Shown here one piece after another: positions 49,625 through 59,927 of a DNA stretch of 64,000 nt (within the stretch, counting starts at the first letter, position 1; each line of letters starts with the position of its first letter). The notes under the pieces are model-generated. The model had not been told where the DNA came from. It saw only the letters and a list, made by a program, of their open reading frames with translations, and made no database searches. Source of the stretch: Sipunculus nudus. Its lineage: Eukaryota > Annelida > Sipuncula > Golfingiida > Sipunculidae. Position numbers and translations under genes: made by a program. The DNA is taken from the NCBI GenBank assembly GCA_026874595.1, contig CM049316.1, positions 28,935,339 to 28,999,338 on the forward strand. The letters are read 5' to 3'.

Positions 49625-50345
49625 GTTGTTATGCCCTCTTTACGCAGTAATTAACATTTCCGGCCCACTTCAAATCAGAAGAAATAAAAATTCCTAAAAC
49701 TTTAAAACAGTCGACGATTTCAACCTCGGAACCGTCAAATACTAAGGGTAATATTTCAGTTTCTTCCGTCTAAAATCAATTATCATCTCCTTGGTTTTCT
49801 TTACATTCAACTCCAGATTTAATTTCATTGCGGTAAACACTTTCGTTATTTTCCCGTATGAGCCAAGAAAATGTTGTGTCATCTGCAAATTTTAAAATGA
49901 GGCAATCATCAGAAGTAGAGACACAGTCATATGTGAATAGAGAGTACAGTTTTGTTAAAGCACACAACCTTGGGGTGCTCCAGTGTTTAAGACCAGTTCT
50001 TCGGAAATAATGTTACCAATCGTAACCACTTTAGGCCGATTTGTTAAAAAGTCTAAGATCAAGTTACACATGTTAATATTAGGACCCAGTTCTGATAGTT
50101 TTCTGATTAATTTAAGGGGAAGGATAGTGTGAAAGGCTGAGCTAAAATCAATGAATATAACCCTTGCATAGGTAGATTCTCCTAAGTTGAGATGTTTTAA
50201 ATTACGGTAAAGTGTGAATGATACGGCGTCATCTGTTGAGCGGTTCTTACGATAGGCGAACTGAAAAGGATAAAAAATTTCTGAAATACAGTATTTGAGA
50301 TAATTTAACACCAGTCGCTCAAAACTCTGGGCAATTACAGAAGTT
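49625..50345 (-). pseudogene. CR1/L2-type LINE reverse transcriptase fragment
   Basis: Minus strand, in order: S-F-E-R-L-V-L-N, F-Q-F-A-Y-R-K-N-R-S-T-D-D-A, F-I-D-F-S-S-A-F (motif A), G-A-P-Q-G-C-V-L (motif B), a frame change near 49960, L-Y-S-L-F-T, F-A-D-D-T-T-F (motif C, catalytic), and a further frame change into F-K-V-L-G-I-F-I-S-S-D-L-K-W. These are clear RT palm motifs of the CR1/L2 group. It is truncated at both ends and starts just past repeat D1 at 49620. Confidence 0.88.
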
Positions 50346-50519
50346 TATGCAACAGGTCGTTAGTCATTCAAACATGATGCATTAGATAATTTCGGGACAG
50401 GAATTATCACCAGATATACTATATTTCTTGTTTTTCATTTTTTGTCACAGAACTGCTACCTTCCTCGCACTACGGTAATTTGTTCAAGATCTCCATCTGT
50501 TTTAACCTCTGATTTCATA

Positions 50520-50770
50520 GACATTAGTCTTCGTGTACGCCACCAGGGGTCGCACAAATCTCAGTGAGATCTCATCTCAAATGAGAGTGTGGTATCACAT
50601 TGTGCATCCAGCTCAAAAGTTTTAAACCGCAAGATCCCTCTCTCATTGGTCTGGTTCTTGGCCCTGTGCCTATACCCTGGTGTTAAGACCTCGAAAAACA
50701 AAGCAGCTGAACAAAGCAGCGGTTATAACGAAGGAGATCTGGTTTGTAATCTCTGAGTGAGGAAAGAAAA
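50520..50770 (+). repeat. Dispersed repeat F, copy 3
   Basis: CTCTCATTGGTCTGGTTCTT and GGCCCTGTGCC match copy 2 with one mismatch in 31 bp. AAAGCAGCGGTTATAACGA follows. CATTGTGCATCCAGCTC is the inverse of a segment of copy 2. Confidence 0.7.
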
Positions 50771-51216
50771 GATCTGCTCGCATACCATGAGGGAGTTTCA
50801 CCTTCTTAACATGAATATAAATTAAAGATATACTGATATGAATTAGGTATGAAATTTTACTATTCAAAATTGAAATATAAATCCGTGATAAAATGCGGCA
50901 AAAACCCGTTTGATGAAAACGACTAAATCCTTTGTGGGTTTGTCTAGATCTGAAATATGCAATTTTTAGTCTTGTTCAGCTTTTCGTAACAATGAGCAAA
51001 ACATATAAAAGGGCAATGTATAGTTTTAATCAAAGTAACGTTGACAAACAGTAGTTTGAATGAACAGTGGAATAACCATGGCAAGCAGCATATATTACAC
51101 TCATTTTCTCAAAAATATGTAATACTTTCATACAATAAAAATCCATAAAATTCTTGCATGAATTGCTGCAATTAAGATAATAGACACATCACACACTTGA
51201 AAGTTGACTTAACAAT

Positions 51217-51226
51217 TTTATTTATT
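51217..51226 (-). terminator. Candidate polyadenylation signals for the SVEP1-like gene
   Basis: Two overlapping AATAAA hexamers read on the minus strand (TTTATT on plus), about 1.1 kb past the stop codon at 52323. No closer minus-strand AATAAA was noticed in a quick reading of the intervening sequence. No transcript end can be proven here. Confidence 0.25.
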
Positions 51227-51344
51227 CAGCAAATCAGGAAAATAATGTAACAAACAATATTCATCAGAACAGTATTATTATTGATTGTAACCAGGCTCAG
51301 GTATTTCAATACATTCCATGTTAGGAAAGTGAATCTATAAGAAC

Positions 51345-51416
51345 GCCTTCTCTGTATTCATAAAGTGTGTAAAATAATTTGCCTTCTCTGTATTCATAAA
51401 GTGTGTAAAATAATGT
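51345..51416. repeat. 36-bp direct tandem duplication
   Basis: Two adjacent, essentially identical 36-bp units begin at 51345 and 51381 with GCCTTCTCTGTATTC. If the polyA candidates at 51.22 kb are right, this lies in the 3' UTR of the SVEP1-like gene. Confidence 0.85.
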
Positions 51417-52322
51417 CAAAACAAGGCACAGCATGCACTAAGGACTCCCCTCGTGTTAGTAGGTCGTGTCGTACGACACAGGAACGAGTGGTTTCTGATA
51501 GACTTGAGTAAACACTCAATCGATGAACAACTTATCAGGGAATGAACTTGTCATGTTCTGCGAGATGAAATACGTGTGCCGACTTCTGATCAGTACTGTT
51601 AGATTGAGCTCACCGCATATCGATAATGAAACCTTTACTCATTGTAATAGAATCACTTGTGTCATTGGTCTTCCTACGGTGACTGACCTTAAATTGTCTT
51701 GATCCAGATCAACAATATTTCTTGTTCGCTCTAATTAATAAAACGCTGATTTAACTTAAATTTCTTTATATTTTTTAATATTGTTCTTCAAAAATGGATA
51801 AATGATGAAATTAAAAACAACCAAGTTTCGTTCTAATTTTTCTTTGCAAAAAGAAATTGGTTCAATTAACTTTCGTCTTTAAGTAACCCCAGGTAAACTG
51901 AGCTGTATAGAAAAGAGGAAGTTGAAAAGCTGTATAGTATAAGCACCACTGTCAACCTCATTTTGTTTATTTTTCGAATGATTTTAAACTCTGGTCTAAC
52001 TCTCTGTTACTTGGCAAGATCATTATTTACTGAATTTGTACCTATCTTCAACAGAAACGTCAAAGATGATATAATGCTCAGATGGAGTTTGCACAAGACG
52101 TATTATCAATAGTGCTTACCAATGTGTAAGGAGTTAAGAAACAACAATCAAAAAATGTTCTATTCAATTTGTGGGAAAAAACTATTCGGGTGTTTAAAGA
52201 TTGCCAAAAAAAGTTCAATAATGCATACCTAAAAAAGGTGTTTAATTAAAATAAAATCACCCTGTCTTTACACAAGGTTTTACGGTTCTCTTCTATCATT
52301 TATGGCCATACCTCAGAAAATA

Positions 52323-52696
52323 TTAGTACAAGACATCCGCATTATTAAGAGATTCGGAATTGCTTCTGGTGCTCCTGGTACTTCTGATAGTACTTCCGTT
52401 GCTTCTGAAGAGAGTACGTGACCCAACTTCCGCTGTGCTGAAGTTCTCTTCCTTGTTATTGTCAGCTGGGATGTTATCGTAAACATCCTCCTCAGCAAAA
52501 TAAGTCGGGTTTGCGATTTCCAAAGCGGCATTGTCCTCGGGCGGGGGTTCTTTTTTCTTCATTTTACGGCGGAGGACCACAAAAATCAGGATGAAAATTG
52601 AGGTGAAGAGTACTACAGCGCACACCACGGCGATGATGACGATGACATACGTCATAGGTAAAGATCCCGTCGCCTCCATCAGATTTTCTAACGCAG
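52323..52696 (-). CDS. Last exon: transmembrane helix and cytoplasmic tail with NPTY and YDNI
   Basis: This terminal exon follows acceptor GTCTTCAG. The hydrophobic span at 52652-52572 (27 residues, V/I/L/F-rich) is followed by R-R-K-M-K-K-K, a stop-transfer signal that fixes the tail inside the cell. The tail has a P-P-P-E-D-N stretch and an N-P-T-Y (52511-52500), the NPxY type bound by PTB or clathrin-adaptor proteins. A Y-D-N-I (52481-52470) fits the pYxN consensus for Grb2-type SH2 domains. It ends in a low-complexity R-S-T/S-N-S region and a final Y. Motif function is inferred only. Confidence 0.85.
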
Positions 52697-54429
52697 CTGA
52701 AGACAGATGATCAAACATATTGAAATATATAATCATGATAGTTAATATAATTTCCTCTACATTTCATGAATTTCCAAGTAAAGGAATGCAAACATCCGAT
52801 TACATGTTTCAAAGTGTTAATCAAATTGACACATCTGTTTTGGCTTTTCTTATATTTCAAATTATATAATTTTGATTCAATCATTCACAATGTTTAAATG
52901 TCTTAAAGATTCGCATTCGGCAGTTAATGTATGAATGTGGAAAGTCTGAATGAACCTATAATCTTCCTAAACATTCTCCTCTCCACCCGGGACCAACGGG
53001 CTGGAAAATTTGCCTGATCTGGTTTTACAGCAGAGAACACACCATTCGGCAACACATGACACATACAAGCGTCAAACAGCTGATGAAACACATTTTTGTC
53101 CTACAGATCACGATATATGCTTAAAACCTTAATCATATTTATGCATCAAATAAAAATGTTATAATTAAATTATTAGTGTTCAGGCACCCTCCCCTAAGAA
53201 TTCCTGCCCATGTTAAACGTGCAACTCTTTTTGCAGGTCACTTTTATTACGTCAAAGGTATTGTTGTATTTATCAGTGACACTGCATGCCGAGGGTTGTA
53301 GACATACGCCGCCACGTAGCTGCCAATTCATTTTTTATAGCTAGTGCACTTGACATGTTTGAAGTGGAAGCTTTTTTTAAATTTTCGTCATAAAAATGAA
53401 GAATCGCATTTTACCTGTACAGGTGGATGCTCCGTTCTCTGATGCCTGCCCTTTGGGACATTTGCGACAGCTTCTCTGTCCTAGCCGAGGTTGGTAAGTT
53501 CCCGGGCCACACATGGCGCAGCGACCGTGGTTCAGGAACATACCCGCCGGACAAGGAACTAAAAGGGAAAAATTATACTGTTATACGTTTGAGTATCCAT
53601 TAGGGCTGGTACAATCAATCGTAGCACTGATACATCCCGATATCAAGTCAAATATCGTATCGGTATTGTCAGATGTGCCAGTATCGATACATTTACGATA
53701 TATGATCATCCAATAGAAAATTATGTCCAACATTTAAAAAATAGTCTCTCGGCGCCATGCAAAACATCAAAGTCGAAACGTTATTAGTTCAGAAACAAGG
53801 TGAAGGCCGTCTGATTGTCTAATTATGTGGAAATAAATTTAATTTATAGTTTGTAAGTATTTTTATAGAAAACGTTATTAACATTTCCGTATACAAGGAA
53901 AAAAAGCTTGGAATCTGAATTATAAGATATCCTATATGTATCGTGTCCAAAGTAACGCGATAAGTATCGTATCGTGAGATCATGTGTCGGTACAAACCTG
54001 AAATAAATATGAACCCCATTAGACTAAACGTCAGAAACATTTAATTAATCAAAGAGGAGTGATGGTTAATAGTCATTTAACACGCCAGCTCATCCCCACG
54101 GCCGTACAATACAAGACCATTTTGAACTAATATTTCACCATTTTTAGCAAACGCTAGATGGCGCCGGATGTGTTTCATACTCAGTTTGCATGTCTATATA
54201 GCTACGAGACTCACAGCACCAGTTCCTCTGTAACACCTGCTCCCCCTGGCGGCATCCTCGGGTGATGTTGACCTTCTTTGTTCTCCGGATCACCAGGTAC
54301 TGACCGTTGGCGTGTACGACCAGGTTGGATGCGTTCACCATGTCGTGAATTTCATTGTATAAGGCTGTTATGGTCTTCTCTGCTGCCTCACCCTCCCAAG
54401 GCATGCTGTATAATAGTAGTAGTAATAAC

Positions 54430-54471
<42 letters not shown>

Positions 54472-54809
54472 CAAGATAATCACAATAATAACGATAAAAT
54501 ACATACATGATGTTGTAGGAAATATCAAACCAACGCCAATACTATATAATGAAATATACGTCACGATGGGAGAAAATTCTTTTGATTAAAATTTGATTAA
54601 GGTGATCCAGATGACCTCCAACATTTAACGGATTGTTCCTCTTGTGTTTTCCTAACCCTTCACAAAATTAAAAAAAAATATTTTAAGGACTTCTTTTCAA
54701 ATTTTGAAAAAAAACAGGCAAGGCGAGGGTAAAGTATAATACCTCTCGTCATCTGGCGGAGAAATAAATAAAACACAATAATATATAATACAATAAAATG
54801 AAATAAAAT

Positions 54810-54903
<94 letters not shown>

Positions 54904-55406
54904 GCGCAGTGGTTCAGTCGGTTTGACTTGACGGGACTTTAGAACATTTGAAATACAAAGCCCTGAAAACAATTAGTTTTTGTGTACTTAATACTAACAT
55001 AGCTTTATACTATCATATACGTACCACAGCTTGTGATGTAAATATGCTGTGTATGAATATAAGGAACATATGGCGCTGTGTTCTCGGTTTCAGTTTGGAC
55101 TCAACAACTATAGTCTTAATATTTCTACTAAATCTATCATTTACATATCGACTCACCTGTATTCCAGGTGGGCTACTTTTTTAATCACCAAGTCAGCCTG
55201 AGAGCTGAGTGTATTTTTAACACTCTCCGTGCTGATAACCACGGTGATGTTATTTTCCGTTATTATAGACAGCGGCAGTATCTCCCTCTCCGCCCCCGCC
55301 GTGACGCCATACAGGAACTCCTCAGTCAGGGCAGACGGCGGGAATCCAGTGTTGCTAGGATACAGCGCCATGCTTAGTCTGGCGGACTTCCGGCGTAGCT
55401 CTGAAA

Positions 55407-55461
<55 letters not shown>

Positions 55462-57993
55462 AGTAGATATGTATATAAATATCTAACATCTGAGCTATCA
55501 GTGCAATAAATTTGAACAATTTAAAATAACACTTAAGGGAATGGAGCCATACACGGGGATAGACAAATTTGTATTCCTTCAGACGTTATGATTTTAATTA
55601 AATATGGGCACAAAAGAAAGCGAAAATGCGATAGGGGTTCTTTTTTATTTAGGTGCAAATAATGGAGTGATGTTACATAAATTTTCAAATTGTGAGGTAT
55701 AATTGGGGAAACAGGCTGTGTTGCTTGTTCTCATTTTATGAATGGAACAACTACGGTACCACGGCTTAGAAAATTAAAAGGAAACACAAATTAGCTTGTT
55801 AGGGTATGTGAGATTTAAAAAAAAACAAAATGGATGCACTAAATCATAAATGTTCGCATAATACCATGTCAATATAAATTCTCCTGTACACAGGAGTCTG
55901 TGATAGAACTGATAATACTAGAACGCCCAGTGGAATTGATCGATTCCCTGATAATTCAACGACACATAGACTTTATATACGGTGAAACCTTTCCATACGG
56001 GCACCTCTGTACTAAGAGCACCTCCTATTTACGGCCACTAATGGGCAGTCCCTTGAAAGTAGGTTGAGAAATGTACAATCTCCCTACTAAAGGCATCTCC
56101 CTATTGCGGGCAAAATGTCCGGTACAGTCAGTGTCCGTAATTCGGAGGATCTACTGTATATTAAAAAAAACACTTACGTATACAGGCAAGATGGGTGTAG
56201 AATTCCGGGAGTTGGGGAAACCATTTCGAACCGTGACATTGAAACTCATCAGAAAATTCGGGGTTTCCAAGGAAACCTTTGGCACAAACGGCGCTGCAGC
56301 CCACAGTCTTGTTCACCTTGCGGCAGGTAAAGTAACCATTTTGAAGAACTGGGATGTCGCATCTTGTTTCTAAAAATAAAAAAAGACAAATAAGAGTTCA
56401 AGAAATATTATATGTCCTTCACATGGTTATCATATATCCTAAAATCTCTTTCTATGAATTCCCTGTCAGAGCATACCAATTTCGGCAACACATTATTCAT
56501 GAACAGTAAAGACATTATTCTGCATTATCCCAACAGATGTCGCCCTCTGCCAAAAGGTTCAACTAATTTTGCTTGATGACTTTTTGGGGCCAGCCATGTT
56601 TTAGCCAAAAGTTTTAAATCTTTCAAGGCGATAATAGGACACACAGTAATACATCTTGTTACAGACCGTATTTATGCTTCCAGTATCATTTGTGTGATTC
56701 GTTTAGCACAAATTGAATTCGTAACTACTCCTATTCAGCCAGTTGCCATTTAAAAATGAAATACTTCATGGGTAAAAATACATTTATATAATTTCTGTCA
56801 TACTTGTAGTCTATATAAAAATATCTTATAACATTAATCATTGGCATGTTTGATAATAGAAATAACAATCTTTTTTATTTAAATTGTTTAATTTCATATG
56901 TTTAAATTCAGCAATATAGAGTACATACGCGAAAATCATAAACGTTATATTTTTTTAACCGCTTATACCTTGCTTTTCCACAGTGATGGTAAAGCGGCAG
57001 CGAGCCTCATTGTCCGCCATGTCTCTGGCCCTGTACTCGATCACGTGATGTCCCAGGCTGAAGTTGGCGCCGGAAGCTTTCTCCGGGTCTGTGGGTACTG
57101 GATGACCGTACCTCAGGCCCGAACCCTTGTCGTCAGCGAGGACTTGGAAACAAACACGGGAATATCCAGTCCTTGTGTACATGATTACTCTACCGTTGTC
57201 TGGGCAGGTTAAGTTTGGCTTCGTAAAATCTATGTAATGATAAAGACAATATGTTATGGGTATGGATTGTTTCAACACCGGAGGGGGGAGGGGCTCTGTT
57301 CTGAATCCCTCTATTCGAATCTGGGTAGCTATTTAGTATCCTGTTATTAATCAATTTAGTTTCTCAATTCCTCCTTGCACCTATTTTGTAACTGTATATA
57401 GTTAAGAAAATGTCCAACAATCCTATTGACAAGGCGCAACCTCTTTCATAAAAGTATACCATACGGTATAACTGACAGTGTCTGATTTCCTGTAATCTGC
57501 CAAATGAAACTAGTTCTGTTTATTGAAGATCAATTTCCATATCTTGACTTTATACCTCCTCAGATTTATTTTAACCCTTTTTTCCGCATGAATCATAGGG
57601 AATATAAAAAAATAGACCCCTGAGGACCTACTTTGCGTCGTTCACGACATTTCCGCCCATTTTTCACAGAGCAGTTGCATGACAATGGTGAACTGCCACC
57701 GTCAATTATAAAAACAAATAACTGACCTTGCACTATGACACTGTATTTACACGCGTCTCTGTTGTTAGAGTCGTCGTCGGCTCTGACCACCACTCTGACC
57801 TCCTGTTCCTCCCGGCTCCCCTTCCACCTGAACATCGTGTGTACGGGGAACCTCTCAACCTTGATCTTGTCCATCGGCCGTTTCTGGTGGTCCACGTACC
57901 GGATATCTGGGTCAAACTCGATGTAACCGGAGGTGACGTCAGGCAGGTTTAGCTGTACCGGGGACTTGATACAGTTAGTTATCCTCAGCTGAC
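52323..57993 (-). CDS. SVEP1/polydom-like type I membrane protein, 3' seven exons (5' end missing)
   Basis: Seven minus-strand exons (57993-57727, 57229-56969, 56369-56178, 55400-55157, 54405-54215, 53558-53415, 52696-52323) each have AG acceptors and, except the last, GT donors. They join without a stop into about 556 residues ending at the TAA at 52325-52323. All introns are phase 1 except the one between 55157 and 54405, which is phase 2; phase 1 is usual for extracellular module genes. Module order is HYR, HYR, sushi-like, a linker module, an ephrin-receptor-like (GCC2/GCC3) Cys repeat, one transmembrane helix and an ~80-residue tail. Six N-glycosylation sequons lie in the ectodomain. The HYR-HYR-CCP-linker-Eph-like order is that of the middle of SVEP1/polydom, known as a secreted matrix protein; the membrane anchor and tail differ from it. 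A cell-surface adhesion or signalling role is inference. The gene is 5'-partial: no start codon, signal peptide or promoter was found up to position 64000. Confidence 0.85.
53415..53558 (-). CDS. Exon: ephrin-receptor-like (GCC2/GCC3) Cys repeat
   Basis: This 144-bp exon (48 codons, phase 1/1) has acceptor CCCTTTTAG and donor TACAG|GTAAAA. It encodes the pattern C-P-A-G-M-F, C-A-M-C-G-P-G-T-Y-Q, C-R-K-C-P-K-G-Q, G-A-S-T-C. This is the cysteine and G-T-Y-Q signature of the ephrin-receptor-like repeat shared by Eph receptors, SVEP1 and related proteins. It lies immediately N-terminal to the membrane helix. Confidence 0.88.
54215..54405 (-). CDS. Exon: linker module part 2 with first Cys of the Eph-like region
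   Basis: This 191-bp exon (phase 2 in, phase 1 out) has acceptor ATTATACAG and the strong donor GCT|GTGAGT. It carries a helical segment (A-A-E-K-T-I-T-A-L-Y-N-E-I), an N-A-S and an N-I-T sequon, and a terminal G-C-R-Q-G-E-x-V-L-Q-R-N-W-C that begins the cysteine-rich region. Reading through the donor would reach a stop about 85 bp later, so the splice is needed. The acceptor directly follows an (ATT)n microsatellite on the coding strand. Confidence 0.78.
54416..54472. repeat. (TAA)n microsatellite in intron beside an acceptor
   Basis: About 15 ATA/TAA triplets on plus, read as (ATT)n on the coding strand, end about 10 bp from the acceptor of the exon at 54405. The tract occupies the position of the pyrimidine tract and branch region. 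Confidence 0.9.
54812..54898. repeat. (TA)n(GA)n compound microsatellite in intron
   Basis: A (TA)n run of about 45 bp passes directly into about 40 bp of (GA)n, within the intron 54406-55156 of the SVEP1-like gene. Confidence 0.95.
55157..55400 (-). CDS. Exon: linker module part 1 of the SVEP1-like gene
   Basis: This 244-bp exon (phase 1 in, phase 2 out) has acceptor TTTTTTTCAG and donor TACAG|GTGAGT. It starts with a basic stretch (L-R-R-K-S-A-R-L) and contains an N-I-T sequon and a serine-rich helix-like segment. No named domain was recognised. Its place between the CCP and the Eph-like repeat equals the linker of SVEP1, though that linker is longer there. A (TA)n tract starts about 15 bp upstream of the acceptor. 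Confidence 0.75.
55411..55460. repeat. (TA)n microsatellite next to an acceptor
   Basis: About 48 bp of TA repeat in the intron 55401-56177, separated from the acceptor at 55401 only by a run of Ts on the coding strand. Confidence 0.95.
55976..56160. mobile_element. Tigger/pogo-type MITE, degenerate, inside an intron
   Basis: The left end reads TACGGTGAAACCTTTCCA and the reverse complement of the right end reads TACAGTAGATCCTCCGAA. Both continue into TACGG.CAC, and both are flanked by TA, the target of Tc1/mariner/pogo elements. The interior (about 180 bp) has no coding capacity. The TIRs are imperfect, so this is an old copy. It sits in the SVEP1-like gene's intron, close to the 5' splice site at 56177. 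Confidence 0.55.
56178..56369 (-). CDS. Exon: sushi/CCP-like domain of the SVEP1-like gene
   Basis: This 192-bp exon (63 complete codons plus split codons) has acceptor ATTTTTAG and donor TATAC|GTAAGTG. It encodes a CCP-type pattern: C-D-I-P-x-L-Q-N-G-Y-F-x-C, then V-G-C-S-A-V-C-A-K-G-F, C-H-G-S-K-W-F-P and a last Cys. The spacing and the CS..C..G segment match the CCP that follows the second HYR in SVEP1 better than a canonical complement sushi. One NKT sequon is present. A MITE-like element ends about 13 bp from the donor. Confidence 0.8.
56969..57229 (-). CDS. Exon: second HYR domain of the SVEP1-like gene
   Basis: This 261-bp exon (86 codons, phase 1/1) has acceptor TTACATAG and donor CAAG|GTATAA. 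It encodes a complete HYR domain. It opens with D-F-T-K-P-N-L-T-C-P, then has a G-H-P-V-P-T-D-P stretch, the diagnostic G-H-H-V-I-E-Y-R-A-R-D-M-A-D-N-E-A-R-C motif, and a final F-T-I-T-V-E strand. HYR domains are Ig-like folds linked to adhesion. The next exon follows directly with a sushi-like module, as in SVEP1. Sequons NLT and NFS are present. Confidence 0.9.
57727..57993 (-). CDS. Exon: first HYR (hyalin-repeat) domain of the SVEP1-like gene
   Basis: This 267-bp exon follows an acceptor CTCGCAG and ends CAAG|GTCAGT. It is phase 1 on both sides and contributes 88 codons. The C-terminal half has the HYR signature: a hydrophobic V-R-V-V-V strand, an A-D-D turn, an N-N-R-D-A-C cysteine and an aromatic-S-V-I-V-Q strand that runs into D at the splice junction. 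The N-terminal half is more divergent, with a Cys at about residue 7 and an FDPD segment. It is the most upstream exon I can support, so the protein must extend further N-terminal. Confidence 0.8.
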
Positions 57994-59927
57994 CTGCGAG
58001 TACAACGACTACGGTTTATCAGACATATATGATATATTTTATATGGCTAATAATAAATAACGAAGCCGAGTGATTAATACATTGGACCCCATTTGGATCC
58101 CTATAAGACCAACGAGGCCAAACAGCAAGAGAATCTTCAGTAGGTAAATTAAGATTATGATATGTTCAAAACTTAAGGTAGCTGCACTCGGAAAAACCCA
58201 TATATTAAATCAGTCAAAAGTTATTTTAAACCAATATTAATTGTACACTAATTGGCCGCTTAATTGTACACTATTTTATGCCTGGTACAGTGTTCTTTCA
58301 AGTGATATATTTGTTTTTCCTCTATCTTTAAGCTGAAATATTAAATTTTGATTAAATAAAATTATTTTACTGTACACGTTTGAGATATTGTCGTGGAGTT
58401 AAATATTAGCCCCCTAAAGAGTGGCTTGCAGTTAAAATAGCGTACTATTATACAAATTTAAAGAATTAAAATGTTAGAATATCATATAAAAATTTGAAAA
58501 TGTGTATACCATCAGAACAAACACTGTACATGGTTAAAAATAATGTATAATTTACGGGTCTGATACAAATTCTAAATGAATTTTGGTTGATTTTGAATTA
58601 GGGGTATTTTCCAGTACTGCTATCTTAACGAAAAGAAGATCTTACGTCCAGAGAGTTTTGTTCTGCCATTTTCTTTGAAACCAAGGGTTACCTTTGTCAA
58701 AATTCAACAGTTTGCTTTTGAAGCAATCATCTCAAAGGAAAGGTTATTCAGGAATTTTAATGTCGGGTAAGGCCGGTACCATGTCAAATCATGTATGAAT
58801 ACACCACAAATGTGTCTCAATTTGTGGGAGGGTCTCAACTAATAAAGTAACAGAAGACTGACGTGGCCTAATGAATAATGGTCCTCTTTGATTAAATACT
58901 CCTTTCCGAGGGTCATTTATGTTTTTAGAGGGCCCTGTTTCATGCGACTCTTTATGCGTATTAATCACTGATGAGAACGCTTAATAAAACATTTAATCCT
59001 TTTCTTAATGTGTGCCGTGTTCAGCCATCGCATATTTTACTTGTTATTTAAATTTATAAAACCGAAATAATGAATGAAACATTTCACCAATTGTTAAACC
59101 ATTCGGTGGTCTGTATATATGAACTTTGGGCCAAAGTTTATGTTTTTTCCTGAACTGACAATAGCAATGCGTACATGCGGTCACCCAGTGGTGACAAAGA
59201 ATATAATTACATATGTAATAAAATAGTTGTTCTACGGAATTGCTGATTCTAATAGCCAGGGTCACTTTATTTTGCAATTGGAAACCGGATCCTCGGTCAT
59301 GTTGCTGATTTATGCTCTTGTCTCGATAGCATAAAAGAATTGAATTTTCATAAAAGTGGAAACTTCCAGCTTTGATTATATGTAATGTTTCAAGTACTGA
59401 AAAAAAATATTTCCTTGCAAATTTTAAAATATTGTGTCTTGACCTGTAATTAAAAAAATGTGTAAAAAATAGAATAGAAGCGCTATGGCTGTTGGAAGTA
59501 TATTCTTACATTATCTAAACGATACAAATAACAGGTATAACTTTAATAGTAGGTAACATCCAACTTAAAATGTGAACCGTATAATTCACATTACTATTTG
59601 TGCCTATTTGTATTATTTGTATTATTATATTGTTCATATTGATTTTGATTGTACTCTTCGTTACACGGTAAAAAAAAAGAAAATTTATCAATTAATCAAT
59701 GCACCGCGGCTTCTAAATACACAGATGGCGTAGTTATAATGTAGTGAAGAGGGTAAAGTAGTCCGTTCAAGTTCGTTGGATAAGAATTGTTTCAAGATAA
59801 ATTACATAAACATGGGTGTTTCTGTGGTAAGGACTTCACAAAATAAATAATATTTTGTAGGCGTGCGCATATGACATGTAAACAAAAGATGTTTCCTTGA
59901 AATGTTACAAATTTTAAAGTTGGCAGA
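57994..59927. other. AT-rich spacer upstream of the recognised exons
   Basis: I searched the minus strand for further phase-1 module exons and found none that I can support. A short ATG-led frame at 58667-58643 ends at GTAAGA but is phase 0 and has no signal-peptide character. No promoter motif was identified. Confidence 0.5.

Larger units (their letters stand above)
50771..52322. other. Region downstream of the SVEP1-like gene; likely 3' UTR plus spacer
   Basis: No coding frame. The stretch 51217-52322 would be 3' UTR if the polyA candidates are used. Otherwise AT-rich. Confidence 0.35.

Noticed and set aside
54278-54589. Plus-strand frame through the exon at 54.3 kb with a poly-Ile tract
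   Set aside because: It is the antisense shadow of a real exon plus the (TAA)n repeat.
58643-58667. Short ATG frame ending at GTAAGA upstream of the SVEP1-like exons
   Set aside because: Phase 0 whereas the next exon needs phase 1, and it has no signal-peptide character.
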